From contig NZ_FWXX01000003.1 of NCBI RefSeq assembly GCF_900176475.1, forward strand, positions 124,001-188,000: a DNA stretch of 64,000 nt, read 5' to 3'. The position numbers and the translations under genes are program-made. This document shows, piece by piece, positions 1-7,873 of the stretch (position 1 is its first letter; each line of letters begins with the position of its first letter). This DNA is from Tropicibacter naphthalenivorans (lineage in GTDB: Bacteria > Pseudomonadota > Alphaproteobacteria > Rhodobacterales > Rhodobacteraceae). The notes beneath the pieces are model-generated. The model was not told the origin of the DNA and searched no databases. It saw nothing but the letters and a program-made list of their open reading frames with translations.

Positions 1-449
1 TGCTCGGCATTGTCCGGCTCCAGGGAAATCTTGCGCACCGCCGTCCCCTGCTTGGCCGTGAACCCGGCGCCTTTTACCGGCAAAGCCTTGATCAACGTCA
101 CCGTATCGCCGTTCTGCAACACCGTGCCGTTCACGTCGCGGTGGACGATCTCATCACCCGAAGGCATCCCGGCCTCGGCCCATTCCTGCTCTTCCGGCTC
201 CAGATAGGCCATCTCCAGCACGTCATTGGCCCAGGCCACGTTCAGCCCCTTGAGCAACCGCCAGGCCAAAACCTTTTCCGCAGGCACGGTCGACCAGATC
301 GCTTCGTTCAGGCACTGCCAGTGCGGGCCATCGGTGGGGCCAGCCTCGGCCCCCTCGCGGCACACCGCGCACAGGGCGACCTCATCGTCCTTGGGGGCCA
401 CGGCAAAGGGGGTGGCGTCTTCGGCCTTGCACAGCGCGCACTGCGTCAT
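1..449 (-). CDS. phnA: PhnA-domain protein (partial, C-terminus outside window)
   Basis: The gene reads leftward off the window edge, so only about 149 N-terminal residues are present. It opens with a zinc-ribbon-like pair (CALC near residue 4 and CAVC near residue 27). The later part has the PhnA signature: a VKDANG-like segment (here VHRDVNGTVLQNGDTVTLIK) followed by LPVKG. E. coli PhnA/YjdM carries the same C-terminal domain; despite its name it is not part of the phosphonate C-P lyase core and its function is unsettled. The start ATG is preceded by a GGAGA-type ribosome site. It is followed on the same strand only by the window edge, so operon context is unknown. The family call is firm and the role is open. 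Confidence 0.8.
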   Translation of the reverse strand, partial: MTQCALCKAEDATPFAVAPKDDEVALCAVCREGAEAGPTDGPHWQCLNEAIWSTVPAEKVLAWRLLKGLNVAWANDVLEMAYLEPEEQEWAEAGMPSGDEIVHRDVNGTVLQNGDTVTLIKALPVKGAGFTAKQGTAVRKISLEPDNAE

Positions 450-518
450 GGGAACTCTCCTACAGGTATCCGGTTACCGCCCTTTAAAGCGCCCCAGCCC
501 CCAGAGTCCATGCGACCC

Positions 519-1235
519 TTAGAACAAAAGCCCGACAACCAAGGGCGCAAGCACCGCCGTCAGCACCGCGTTCAGCCCCATCCCGATGCCGGAAAACGCG
601 CCCGCCGTCTCGTGCACGCGAAAGGCATGGGCGGTGCCGATGCCATGCGCCGCCACCCCCACGGCAAAGCCGCGCGCCCGCCAGTCGGTCACCCCCAGCA
701 GGTTCAGCATCGGCGTCGCCACGATCGCCCCCGTGATTCCCGTCAGGATCACCAAGACCGCGGTCAGGGTCGGCTGCCCGCCAATGGCTTCGGACACGCC
801 CAAGGCCACAGGCGCCGTCGCGGACTTGGGGGCCAAAGACAGCAACGCCTGCCCCCGCACGCCCAAGGCCCAGGCAATCCCCAAGGCCGACAGGATCGCC
901 ACCAGCGACCCGGCCAGCAAAGCGGCCAGCATCGGCAACAGGCTCTGCCGCACGCGGGCGAGGTTGAAATACAACGGCAGGGCAAGCCCCACCGTCGCCG
1001 GACCCAGCATGAAATGCACGAACTGCGCGCCTTCGAAATAGATGGCATAGGGCGTAGCGGTCACCTTCAGGATCACCGCCAGCAAGATCACCGAGATCAG
1101 CACCGGGTTCGCCACCGGATGACGCCCCAAAGCCTCGGCCAGACGGTCGGCGATCACATAGGCCGCCAACGTCAGCGTCAACCAGAGCAAAGGCTCTTGC
1201 GCGAGGTACGACCACAGGGCAACGGCCTCAGTCAT
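519..1235 (-). CDS. lrgB: LrgB/CidB-family membrane protein
   Basis: This 238-residue protein is almost entirely hydrophobic, with several membrane segments and the LrgB hallmarks: the segment LSLAPKSATAPVALGVSE near residue 130 and a C-terminal AAHGIGTAHAF motif. LrgB proteins pair with LrgA. In plants the fused homologue PLGG1 exports glycolate and imports glycerate across the plastid envelope, and the B. subtilis pair takes up pyruvate. Its start overlaps the end of lrgA by 8 bases, so the two are translationally coupled. The upstream dehydrogenase acts on 2-hydroxy or 2-keto acids, which favours transport of a small organic acid over a holin-like role; that is inference from context. Confidence 0.9.
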   Translation of the reverse strand: MTEAVALWSYLAQEPLLWLTLTLAAYVIADRLAEALGRHPVANPVLISVILLAVILKVTATPYAIYFEGAQFVHFMLGPATVGLALPLYFNLARVRQSLLPMLAALLAGSLVAILSALGIAWALGVRGQALLSLAPKSATAPVALGVSEAIGGQPTLTAVLVILTGITGAIVATPMLNLLGVTDWRARGFAVGVAAHGIGTAHAFRVHETAGAFSGIGMGLNAVLTAVLAPLVVGLLF

Positions 1236-1581
1236 CGCCCGCCCCCGTCAGCCGCGCCACCAAAAGGAACGCGCCCACCGCCGCCAAGATCGCCAAAACC
1301 GTGCTGCCGACCAAGGCCACGGCCAGCCCCGCGCCATAGCTTGCAAAGGTATCCAGATGCGCGACGATGCCCACACCCGCCGGCACGAACAACAGCGACA
1401 GATGCGCCAGAAAGCCGGTCACCGTCTCGCGCATGAATTCGGCCAGACGGGGAAACACCAGCAAGGTGCAGAACAGCCCCGCCAGCCCGATCACCGGGCC
1501 GGGCACGGACAAGGACAACCCGCGCGCCAAACTCTCACCGAACAGCTGGAACCCCAGCAGAAGGGTCAGAACACGGATCAC
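1228..1581 (-). CDS. lrgA: LrgA/CidA-family membrane protein
   Basis: A 117-residue protein with four predicted membrane helices. It shows the LrgA/CidA features LSLSVPGPVIGLAGLF near residue 24 and LSLLFVPAGVGI near residue 62. The family was named for antiholin-like control of murein hydrolases, but several members are now regarded as partners of LrgB in small-acid transport. Its ATG overlaps the TGA of the upstream dehydrogenase (ATGA at 1578-1581), and its own end overlaps lrgB. The three genes therefore form one tightly coupled unit. Substrate cannot be read from the sequence. Confidence 0.9.
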   Translation of the reverse strand: MIRVLTLLLGFQLFGESLARGLSLSVPGPVIGLAGLFCTLLVFPRLAEFMRETVTGFLAHLSLLFVPAGVGIVAHLDTFASYGAGLAVALVGSTVLAILAAVGAFLLVARLTGAGDD

Positions 1582-2564
1582 AGCATGGCCGGAACGACTT
1601 GGTCCGGCGGACGGTGACCATCGGCAAAGGTTTTCACGTTGATGATGACCTTTTCGCCCATCTCAAGGCGGCCTTCGTGCGTGGCAGAGCCCATATGCGG
1701 CAGCATCACCACGTTGGGCATATTGCGCAGCTCGGGGTTGCCCTGGATGCCGTGCTCATACACGTCCAGACCCGCCCCCGCCAGTTCCCCGGCTTTCAGC
1801 ATCCGGGTCAGGGCGTTCTCGTCCAAGACCTCACCGCGCGAGGTGTTGATCATGATCGCCGAGGGCTTGAGCAGCCGCAGGCGGCGCGCATTCAGCAGGT
1901 GATAGGTGGACGGGGTCGAGGGGCAGTTGACGCTGATGATGTCCATCCGCGCGACCATCTGATCAAGGCTGTCCCAATAGGTGGCGTCCAGCGGTTCCTC
2001 CACCTCGGGGCGCAGGCGGCGCCGGTTGTGGTAGTGGATCTGCATCCCAAAGGCCGCAGCGCGTTTCGCCACCGCCTGACCGATCCGGCCCATGCCTAAG
2101 ATGCCCAGCCGCTTGCCGCCCAGACGTGTGCCCAGCAGCGCGGTGGGCGCGTAGCCTTGCCACTCGCCGTTCTGCATCAGCGACAAGCCCTCTTGGATGC
2201 GGCGGGTGACGCCCAGCATCAGGGCCATGACGATCTCGGCGGTGTCCTCGGTCACCACGCCGGGCGTGTTCGACACCAGAATCCCCCGAGAGCGCGCCGT
2301 CTGCACGTCGATATGGTCAAAGCCCGCGCCAAAGTTGGCGATCAGCTTGAGGTTCGGCCCCGCCTGCCCGATCAGACCCGCGTCGATGGGGTCCGTCACC
2401 GTCGGCACCAGCACGTCGCACTCCTGCACGGCGGCCACCAGTTCGGCGCGGGTCATCGGCGTGTCTTCGTCCCGCAAGGTCACGTCGAACAACTCTTTCA
2501 GCCGCGTTTCCACCGGCTCGGGCAGGCGTCGCGTCACAACAACACTCAGACGTTTTGATGGCAT
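1578..2564 (-). CDS. D-isomer-specific 2-hydroxyacid dehydrogenase (glyoxylate/hydroxypyruvate reductase-like)
   Basis: A cytoplasmic NAD(P)-dependent enzyme of 328 residues that would interconvert a 2-keto acid and its D-2-hydroxy acid. The Rossmann motif LGILGMGRIGQ sits near residues 153-162. The catalytic residues are seen as Arg243 (NTSRGEV), Glu270 (LDVYEHG) and His290 (LPHMGSAT). Length is normal. A TTG at 2567 directly precedes the ATG at 2564; the GGAGAG ribosome site is 5 bases from the ATG but only 2 from the TTG, so the ATG is chosen. The gene leads the lrgA-lrgB unit. Glyoxylate, hydroxypyruvate or phenylpyruvate are all possible substrates. Confidence 0.9.
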   Translation of the reverse strand: MPSKRLSVVVTRRLPEPVETRLKELFDVTLRDEDTPMTRAELVAAVQECDVLVPTVTDPIDAGLIGQAGPNLKLIANFGAGFDHIDVQTARSRGILVSNTPGVVTEDTAEIVMALMLGVTRRIQEGLSLMQNGEWQGYAPTALLGTRLGGKRLGILGMGRIGQAVAKRAAAFGMQIHYHNRRRLRPEVEEPLDATYWDSLDQMVARMDIISVNCPSTPSTYHLLNARRLRLLKPSAIMINTSRGEVLDENALTRMLKAGELAGAGLDVYEHGIQGNPELRNMPNVVMLPHMGSATHEGRLEMGEKVIINVKTFADGHRPPDQVVPAML

Positions 2565-2669
2565 CAAGGCTCTCCCGGTCTTTCCCGTTTGGGGCAGTTT
2601 CCGCTAGAGTGCGTCAGGACCGGACGGGACACAAGAACCCGGCGGGAGAAAATCAGGCAGGACATCGAG

Positions 2670-3167
2670 ATGATCAGGAAAGCTTTTGCTTTTTCACTGG
2701 CCGTGACGCTGGGCGCTGTGACGGGCGCAAAAGCGCAGGAAAAAGGCCCGGTGACCAATTTGCCGCTGCCGCGCTACGTGTCGATGAAAGCGTCCGAAGG
2801 CAACGTGCGCCGTGGCCCGTCGCTGACCCACCGCATCGACTGGGTGTTCAAGCGGCGCGACATGCCTTTGGAGATTACCGCAGAACATGGCCACTGGCGG
2901 CGCGTGCGCGACCGCGATGGCGCGGGCGGCTGGGTGCATTACTCGCTGCTGTCGGGCGTGCGCACGGTGATCGTGGAACAGGACTTGCTGTCGCTTTATG
3001 CCCGCCCCGACCCGGACAGCGCGGTGCAGGCGCGGCTGGAGCTGGGCGTGATCGCGCGGCTGGGCGCCTGCACGCCGGAATGGTGCGAAATCGAGGCCGG
3101 CGGCTATGACGGCTGGGCCCCAAAGTCGCGCCTGTGGGGCGTCAAACCGGGCGAGATCCGCGAGTGA
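2670..3167 (+). CDS. Secreted SH3-domain protein
   Basis: A 165-residue protein with a Sec signal peptide (MIRKAFAFSLAVTLGAVTGA, cleavage near AKAQ). It carries two bacterial SH3-like repeats. The first runs from YVSMKASEGNVRRGPS and ends in GGWVHYSLL. The second starts at LSLYARPDPDS and ends in YDGWAPKSRLWGV. Such domains usually bind peptidoglycan peptides or act as periplasmic adaptors. A longer reading frame begins at 2589, but the ATG at 2670 puts the signal peptide at the N-terminus and follows an AGGA motif. It is transcribed divergently from the hydroxyacid dehydrogenase across about 105 bases. The exact partner is unknown. Confidence 0.88.
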   Translation: MIRKAFAFSLAVTLGAVTGAKAQEKGPVTNLPLPRYVSMKASEGNVRRGPSLTHRIDWVFKRRDMPLEITAEHGHWRRVRDRDGAGGWVHYSLLSGVRTVIVEQDLLSLYARPDPDSAVQARLELGVIARLGACTPEWCEIEAGGYDGWAPKSRLWGVKPGEIRE

Positions 3168-3168
3168 C

Positions 3169-3188
3169 GCGGCCCTGACGCGGGCCGC
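3169..3188. terminator. Hairpin between convergent genes
   Basis: A 7-bp GC-rich inverted repeat (GCGGCCC at 3169-3175, GGGCCGC at 3182-3188) lies between the stop of the SH3 gene and the end of the convergent Hint gene. No long T-run follows, so it is a plausible but weak bidirectional terminator. Confidence 0.45.
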
Positions 3189-3197
3189 ATCGCGTTT

Positions 3198-4262
3198 CTA
3201 CGCCGCCTCGTGCAGCAGGATCGCCGCTTCGGATTGCGACAGGTTGCGGCGGGCATAGGCGCCGTAGCTGTGCGGATTTTCCGCCAGATAAGGCAGCTGC
3301 TGCAACAAACGCGCGCGGTCGCCATCGGAGACGGTGGACAGCGCAGTGTTCGCCGGGTGAAAGCTCTCTGTCTCCACGCCGTTCGCGAACAGAACCTCGT
3401 GCCGCTCCAGCAGCATATGCACGTAAGTGACCTCTTTGACCTGCGTATCAAGGATCACCGAGTGCCCGTTCACCAGATCGCGGGCGGCCACCAAGACTTC
3501 GTTGGTGTTGAACAAGGCGCGGGCCACGACGCCGCGCACCACCATGCGATGCTCGGGCGAGACCAGCAGCTCGTCGTCCGGCTCTCCGATGCCAAAGGCC
3601 CCGGCGCGGATGCGGATCGGGCGCAGTTTCGGCATGGCAAACAGCCGCGCACCCGTCATCCGGCGCGAGCCGATCCAGCGGATTTCCTGCGCACCGTTGT
3701 CCTTGGTCTGGATCTTGTCGCCTTCGCGCAGGTCTTCGATACGGACCTGCCCGCTGGGGGTCAGGATCTGCGTGCCCGGCGTAAAGCAAATGACGCCGCT
3801 GGCCTGTTCGCCCGCAGCGGGGGACGCGACCGGATCGAGGTTGTGATGCACGACCCACAGGTCCTTGCCCTGCGGCGGAAGCGCGTCAAGGAACATCAGC
3901 AGGGGGCGTTGCCCCGGCCCGACTTCGATCAGTGTCACCGTGTAACTTTGCGACCCGTCGGTCACAACAAAACTGCTGTCTGCCAGAGGGTGTTCAACCT
4001 CGACATCCGTAAGAGTGGTTTTATGTGTCACTGCCGCCCCGACCAAGCGCCGCACCATACGTGCCGCCCTGCGCCGGATGTCGGCTTCGCCATCCGCCTG
4101 ATCAAGCCGCAGGATCGACGACGGACCGTCAACCCGAACCGGCTTGCCGCGCCAGGACCAAGAGGCCCCGACGTTAAGTGCAGACAGGGGTGCGGCCTGA
4201 AGACCGTCTATGTCCGTCTGCGCCCAGGAGATGACGAACGTGCCTCGATAGCCCGTTCCCAT
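3198..4262 (-). CDS. Hint (Hedgehog/intein) domain protein
   Basis: A 354-residue protein. Its second half is a Hint domain starting at CFTPGTQILTPSG (Cys159), with the segment LVSPEHRMVV near residue 238 and a terminal FHPANTALS region. Hint domains catalyse an N-to-S acyl shift at the first cysteine and occur widely in Rhodobacteraceae secreted or calcium-binding proteins. The first 155 residues have no family I recognise. No signal peptide or RTX repeats are visible. It stands alone between the SH3 gene and an outer-membrane protein gene. Cleavage activity is inferred from the retained Cys and the TPGT context only. Confidence 0.82.
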   Translation of the reverse strand: MGTGYRGTFVISWAQTDIDGLQAAPLSALNVGASWSWRGKPVRVDGPSSILRLDQADGEADIRRRAARMVRRLVGAAVTHKTTLTDVEVEHPLADSSFVVTDGSQSYTVTLIEVGPGQRPLLMFLDALPPQGKDLWVVHHNLDPVASPAAGEQASGVICFTPGTQILTPSGQVRIEDLREGDKIQTKDNGAQEIRWIGSRRMTGARLFAMPKLRPIRIRAGAFGIGEPDDELLVSPEHRMVVRGVVARALFNTNEVLVAARDLVNGHSVILDTQVKEVTYVHMLLERHEVLFANGVETESFHPANTALSTVSDGDRARLLQQLPYLAENPHSYGAYARRNLSQSEAAILLHEAA

Positions 4263-4326
4263 GCCTGTATGCTCTGCCCTTGTTTTTATTTATTAACCGT
4301 ACCTTAACAAAGAAAACGCAACTGTG

Positions 4327-4369
4327 AACAGGCGCTATGCTTTTAAGCGTGAAAAAGTTAACGCCTGTT
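4327..4369. repeat. Inverted repeat in the region upstream of the Hint gene
   Basis: AACAGGCG (4327-4334) and CGCCTGTT (4362-4369) form perfect 8-bp arms around a 27-base AT-rich core that itself contains the palindrome GCTTTTAAGC. It lies 65-107 bases upstream of the Hint gene and 45 bases beyond the end of the LpxR-like gene. It could be an operator, or a terminator for the latter; the sequence does not decide. Confidence 0.4.
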
Positions 4370-4414
4370 TTGGCCCTGTGGCGGTTTTGCAACCGCAGGT
4401 GGTTCTGATTGGCG

Positions 4415-5326
4415 TCAGAAGTCCAGCTTCATCCGCACCGAGCCGACAACCTGCCCCTTGGGTTGCGCCTCGAATTCCTTGGACAGGTAGGTGACGCCGT
4501 AAAAGACGGTGTTGCGCTCGCCCTGCCAATGGACCCCGGCGCGCAGGCGGGTGCGCGTGTCGGTGGCGGTCACCTTGTTGGCGGGCAACAGCTCGGAGCT
4601 GTCCACATAGGCAAAGTCGCCGCCCAGCACGTAGCTGAAGCCTTGGATCGGCTGGGTCACGGTGCGGTAGCGCTGGCCGGTGATGGCATCGCGGACCAAC
4701 AGCTCGCCCTGCCCGACGCCGCCGATGGTCACATCCGCGCCTACGCGCGCGAGGGTTTCCAGACCCCAGCGGCCTTCGACAAACGGGCGCACCACGGCTT
4801 GGCCGCCCAGCGGGATGGTCGTGGCCGCTTCGGTCACCAGCGTGGGATAGAACCCGTCGCCCACCTGATTGTCGGTCACTTGTTTCGACGCGGCGGTCAC
4901 GCCCAGCCCGTCGTGCAGCGCGGTTTGCAGATCGCTCAGGCCGGTTTGCTGGCCCACGATGGCCAGATCGGCGCCCATCGCCATTTCCACCATGCCGCGC
5001 TGGAAATGCGTATGCGCGCCCAGCGTCCAGACCCCCGCATAGGGGCGGTCGGTCGGGTCGGGCGTGCGCAGGTTGGCCGGCGTCACCACCTGCCCGCCGA
5101 TGCGATATTCCAAGATATCAAAGGGGCGGTCCGGCAGCATCCCGGTCCAGCCGTAGCCCACCACATGAGAGCCCGCCACAGAGCCCGTCTGCCAGCGGTC
5201 ACTGGCGTCGCCATAAAGGTCGTTGTTCACAATGCGGCCATTGCCGAGCACTTCGCGCCCTTGGGCAGCGGCGTCAGACATGGGGGCGATCATGGCCAAA
5301 GCGGCCATGGCGATGACACGGATCAT
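4415..5326 (-). CDS. LpxR-like outer-membrane protein (DUF2219 family)
   Basis: A 303-residue secreted beta-barrel candidate with signal peptide MIRVIAMAALAMIAPMSDAAAQ and a terminal aromatic residue (MKLDF), as expected for outer-membrane insertion. It resembles the LpxR/DUF2219 family: NND near residue 35, a DRWQTG segment matching the usual TDxxYTNG, and DRPYAG near residue 95. LpxR removes the 3'-acyloxyacyl group of lipid A, but many DUF2219 proteins are untested. Two in-frame ATGs exist; the GAGG site touches the first (5332) and lies 6 bases before the second (5326), so the second is preferred. Enzyme activity is inferred only. Confidence 0.75.
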   Translation of the reverse strand: MIRVIAMAALAMIAPMSDAAAQGREVLGNGRIVNNDLYGDASDRWQTGSVAGSHVVGYGWTGMLPDRPFDILEYRIGGQVVTPANLRTPDPTDRPYAGVWTLGAHTHFQRGMVEMAMGADLAIVGQQTGLSDLQTALHDGLGVTAASKQVTDNQVGDGFYPTLVTEAATTIPLGGQAVVRPFVEGRWGLETLARVGADVTIGGVGQGELLVRDAITGQRYRTVTQPIQGFSYVLGGDFAYVDSSELLPANKVTATDTRTRLRAGVHWQGERNTVFYGVTYLSKEFEAQPKGQVVGSVRMKLDF

Positions 5327-5378
5327 GTGCATCCTCGAAAATTAGCGTGCCCCCCCGGGCGCAGTCCCCCTTACCACG

Positions 5379-5411
5379 AAAAACGCCGCCCCTGATAGAG
5401 GGCGGCGCGTT
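5379..5411 (-). terminator. Rho-independent terminator after ugd
   Basis: On the minus strand the stem CGCCGCCC/GGGCGGCG encloses an 8-base loop and is followed by a TTTTT run. It lies about 50 bases past the ugd stop codon and before the LpxR-like gene, so it should separate the two transcripts. Confidence 0.8.
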
Positions 5412-5457
5412 GTGCTGTCAGCCTGTGGCAGGTTTGCCAGTTTTGCCAGTTTTGGTG

Positions 5458-6780
5458 TCAGTCGCGGAGATAGCCTTCGCGGCCGATGCTGTCGTAGGCC
5501 TCGAACCCCGCACGGCGCGCGTCGCGTTTCGAATAGACGTTGCGCAGGTCGGCCATGCGCGGGGTTTCCATCTTGCGCGCCATCTTTTTCAGGTCGAGCG
5601 CGCGGAATTCGTTCCACTCGGTCAGGATCACCAGCAGATCCGCCTTGTGCGCCGCCTTGTAAGGGTCTTCTTCCCAAGACACGCCGGGCAGCAAGTGCTC
5701 GCCCTCGCGCTTGCCCTGCGGATCGCAGACGCGGACCTTGGCCCCGCCGCCGACCAGCGCGGGCACAATCGTCAGGGACGGCGCGTCGCGCATGTCGTCG
5801 GTGTTGGGCTTAAAGGTCACGCCCAGCACCGCCACGGTCTTGCCGTTGAAAGAGCCGTCACACAGGTCCGTCAGCTTGTCGATCATCCGGCGCTTGACGT
5901 CCTCGTTCACCTTGATGACCGTCTCGACGATGGAAATGGGGCTGGCGTGTTCCTGACCGATGCGGGCCAAAGCCTTGGTATCCTTGGGGAAACACGACCC
6001 GCCATAGCCGGGACCGGCGTGCAGGAACTTGTTCCCGATGCGCCCGTCCATACCCATCCCCTTGGAGACGGATTTGACATCCGCGCCGACCTTTTCGCAC
6101 AGCGCCGCGATCTCGTTGATAAAGGTGATCTTGGTCGCGAGGAACGCGTTCGCGGCGTATTTGATCATCTCGGCGGATTCCAGATCGGTGGTCACAATCG
6201 GGAAATCACGCAGGTAAAGCGGGCGATAGATGTCTTCCATGACCTGCGCGGCGCGATCGTTCTGCACGCCGACAACCACGCGGTCGGGCTTCATAAAGTC
6301 GTCGATCGCCGCGCCTTCGCGCAGGAATTCGGGGTTGCTCGCCACGTCGAATTCCAGCGACGGGTTCGCCTTGGCCACGGTCTGTTTGACCTGACGGTTG
6401 GTGCCCACGGGGACGGTGGATTTGGTGACGATCACCAGATAGTCGCTGGCGGCCTTGGCGATTTCCTCGGCGGCGGCCATCACGTAGGTCAGATCGGCGT
6501 GACCGTCGCCGCGCCGCGTCGGCGTGCCCACGGCGATAAACACCGCCTGCGCACCGTCAATGGCGCTGGCCAGATCCATGGTGAACGACAGACGCCCCGC
6601 CTCGACGTTCTTGGCCATCAAGGCATCCAGCCCCGGCTCGTAGATCGGCACTTGCCCCGCTTCGAGCATCTCGATCTTGCGCGGATCTTTGTCGACGCAG
6701 ACCACTTCGTGCCCGAAATCGGAAAAACACACCCCAGACACGAGGCCCACATAGCCCGTCCCGATCATCGCGATTTTCAT
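5458..6780 (-). CDS. ugd: UDP-glucose 6-dehydrogenase
   Basis: This 440-residue cytoplasmic enzyme makes UDP-glucuronate from UDP-glucose in two NAD-dependent oxidations, feeding capsule, exopolysaccharide or lipid modification. Visible features are the NAD motif GTGYVGLVSG (residues 7-16), VPVGT near 124, EMIKYAANAF with Lys208, and the catalytic Cys263 in GPGYGGSCFPKD. Length is typical. It is a single-gene unit ending at a strong terminator. A surface-glycan locus lies 8.5 kb away but on the opposite strand, so a shared pathway is possible, not shown. Confidence 0.96.
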   Translation of the reverse strand: MKIAMIGTGYVGLVSGVCFSDFGHEVVCVDKDPRKIEMLEAGQVPIYEPGLDALMAKNVEAGRLSFTMDLASAIDGAQAVFIAVGTPTRRGDGHADLTYVMAAAEEIAKAASDYLVIVTKSTVPVGTNRQVKQTVAKANPSLEFDVASNPEFLREGAAIDDFMKPDRVVVGVQNDRAAQVMEDIYRPLYLRDFPIVTTDLESAEMIKYAANAFLATKITFINEIAALCEKVGADVKSVSKGMGMDGRIGNKFLHAGPGYGGSCFPKDTKALARIGQEHASPISIVETVIKVNEDVKRRMIDKLTDLCDGSFNGKTVAVLGVTFKPNTDDMRDAPSLTIVPALVGGGAKVRVCDPQGKREGEHLLPGVSWEEDPYKAAHKADLLVILTEWNEFRALDLKKMARKMETPRMADLRNVYSKRDARRAGFEAYDSIGREGYLRD

Positions 6781-6953
6781 GGAAACTGCCCTTTGTCATC
6801 CGGTTTTGGCACCGTCTTTGCCCCCTGCGCCGCGATTGTCAACGAAGCGCGCAACATCGCGGCGACATGTTGCAGACAGGATGACACAGCGCCCATTCCC
6901 GAAAAAGGGAAAATGTCCGGATTTTTGGGGGATTTGCCCTGATGGGGGCGGGA

Positions 6954-7043
6954 TCAGCAGCAGGGAAACTTGATCGAGGCGAGCACCTGGGCCTGCTCAT
7001 CGGTTAGGCGTTTTGGCCAGAGGCGGCGCAAAAGGGCGATCAT
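6954..7043 (-). CDS. 29-residue ORF coupled to coxF, C-terminus KFPCC
   Basis: A very short frame that starts at an ATG overlapping the coxF stop (ATGA at 7040-7043) and ends at a TGA at 6954. A good ribosome site (GGGAGG, 7 bases upstream) lies inside the end of coxF. The predicted peptide has a basic N-terminal half (MIALLRRLWPKRL) and ends in two cysteines (KFPCC). I do not recognise a family. The coupling, ribosome site and position at the end of the cox operon make it more than a chance frame, but translation is unproven. A role in metal or redox handling is only suggested by the C-terminal CC. Confidence 0.5.
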   Translation of the reverse strand: MIALLRRLWPKRLTDEQAQVLASIKFPCC

Positions 7044-7873
7044 CGCGCGCCCTCCCGCCGCAGCCGGATCAGGTCCGCCAGAATCGACAGGGCGATTTCG
7101 TCGGGCGTGATGGCGTGGATATCGACGCCTGCGGGGGCCTGAACGCGGGCCAGCGCCTCGGGGGCGATCCCCTGCGCCATCAGTTTCTCGGACAGGTTGG
7201 CGAACTTGCGGCGAGAGCCGACAAAGGCGATGTGCCGCGCGCCCGAGTCCAGCGCACGGGCCAGCGCCAGCGCATCCCCCGCGCCCTGCGTCGCCACCAC
7301 CACGAAGGGCGCGCCCTGCCAATGCGGGCCGTCGTCAAAGCCGATCTCGACGTGGTCCACCACCGGCAGGCTTTCGGGGGGCGTGTCCTTGACGCAAACG
7401 ATCCGTTCGAAATCAAAGCGCTCGGCCAATGCGGCCAAGGCCTGCGCCACCGGCCCCGCGCCGCAGATGATCAGGCGATCCTTGGGCAGGACCGGCTCGA
7501 TAAAGATGTCCAGCGCGCCTTTGGACGGACAGCCATTGCGGGCAAATTTAACGCCATCGCGTTCATCCCCCGCCGCGACGCCTTCGGCCTGGAGCAGCTC
7601 CTCTGGCCGGATCGACAGCAGCTGCGGCTGGCCCTGCCGGATGGCGTCGCGTGCCGCCCGCCCCACCGCGCCGCGCACGCAGCCGCCGCCCAGAAAGCCG
7701 ACAACGATGGTCCCCTCGGCATCGACCAAGGCCTTGGCCCCCGGTTTCGCCGAGGTCGCCGCCATGGTCCGCACCACCGTCGCCATGACAAAGGCTTCGC
7801 CCCGCGCCTGTCGCCGGGTGCTTTCCTGCGCCAGCATCTGATCCATACGCCGCTCCGTCGTGAAATAGCTCAT
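7040..7873 (-). CDS. coxF: CoxF, XdhC/CoxI-family maturation protein
   Basis: A 277-residue protein of the XdhC/CoxI/CoxF family, which helps insert or sulfurate the molybdenum cofactor of molybdenum hydroxylases. The N-terminal domain has the segment VGFLGGGCVRGAVGRAA near residues 58-74, close to the family GGC-E motif. The C-terminal part is a Rossmann-like domain beginning LIICGAGPVAQALAALA. Its ATG overlaps the coxE stop (ATGA at 7870-7873). In Oligotropha carboxidovorans the order coxM-S-L-D-E-F is the same, so this is assigned as CoxF from order plus family. Confidence 0.87.
   Translation of the reverse strand: MSYFTTERRMDQMLAQESTRRQARGEAFVMATVVRTMAATSAKPGAKALVDAEGTIVVGFLGGGCVRGAVGRAARDAIRQGQPQLLSIRPEELLQAEGVAAGDERDGVKFARNGCPSKGALDIFIEPVLPKDRLIICGAGPVAQALAALAERFDFERIVCVKDTPPESLPVVDHVEIGFDDGPHWQGAPFVVVATQGAGDALALARALDSGARHIAFVGSRRKFANLSEKLMAQGIAPEALARVQAPAGVDIHAITPDEIALSILADLIRLRREGAR

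Noticed and set aside
141-1436. Plus-strand frame of 431 codons over phnA/lrgB/lrgA
   Set aside because: Arg/Gln/His-rich antisense translation without domains.
2565-2567. TTG as start of the hydroxyacid dehydrogenase
   Set aside because: Only 2 bases from the ribosome site; the next ATG has normal spacing.
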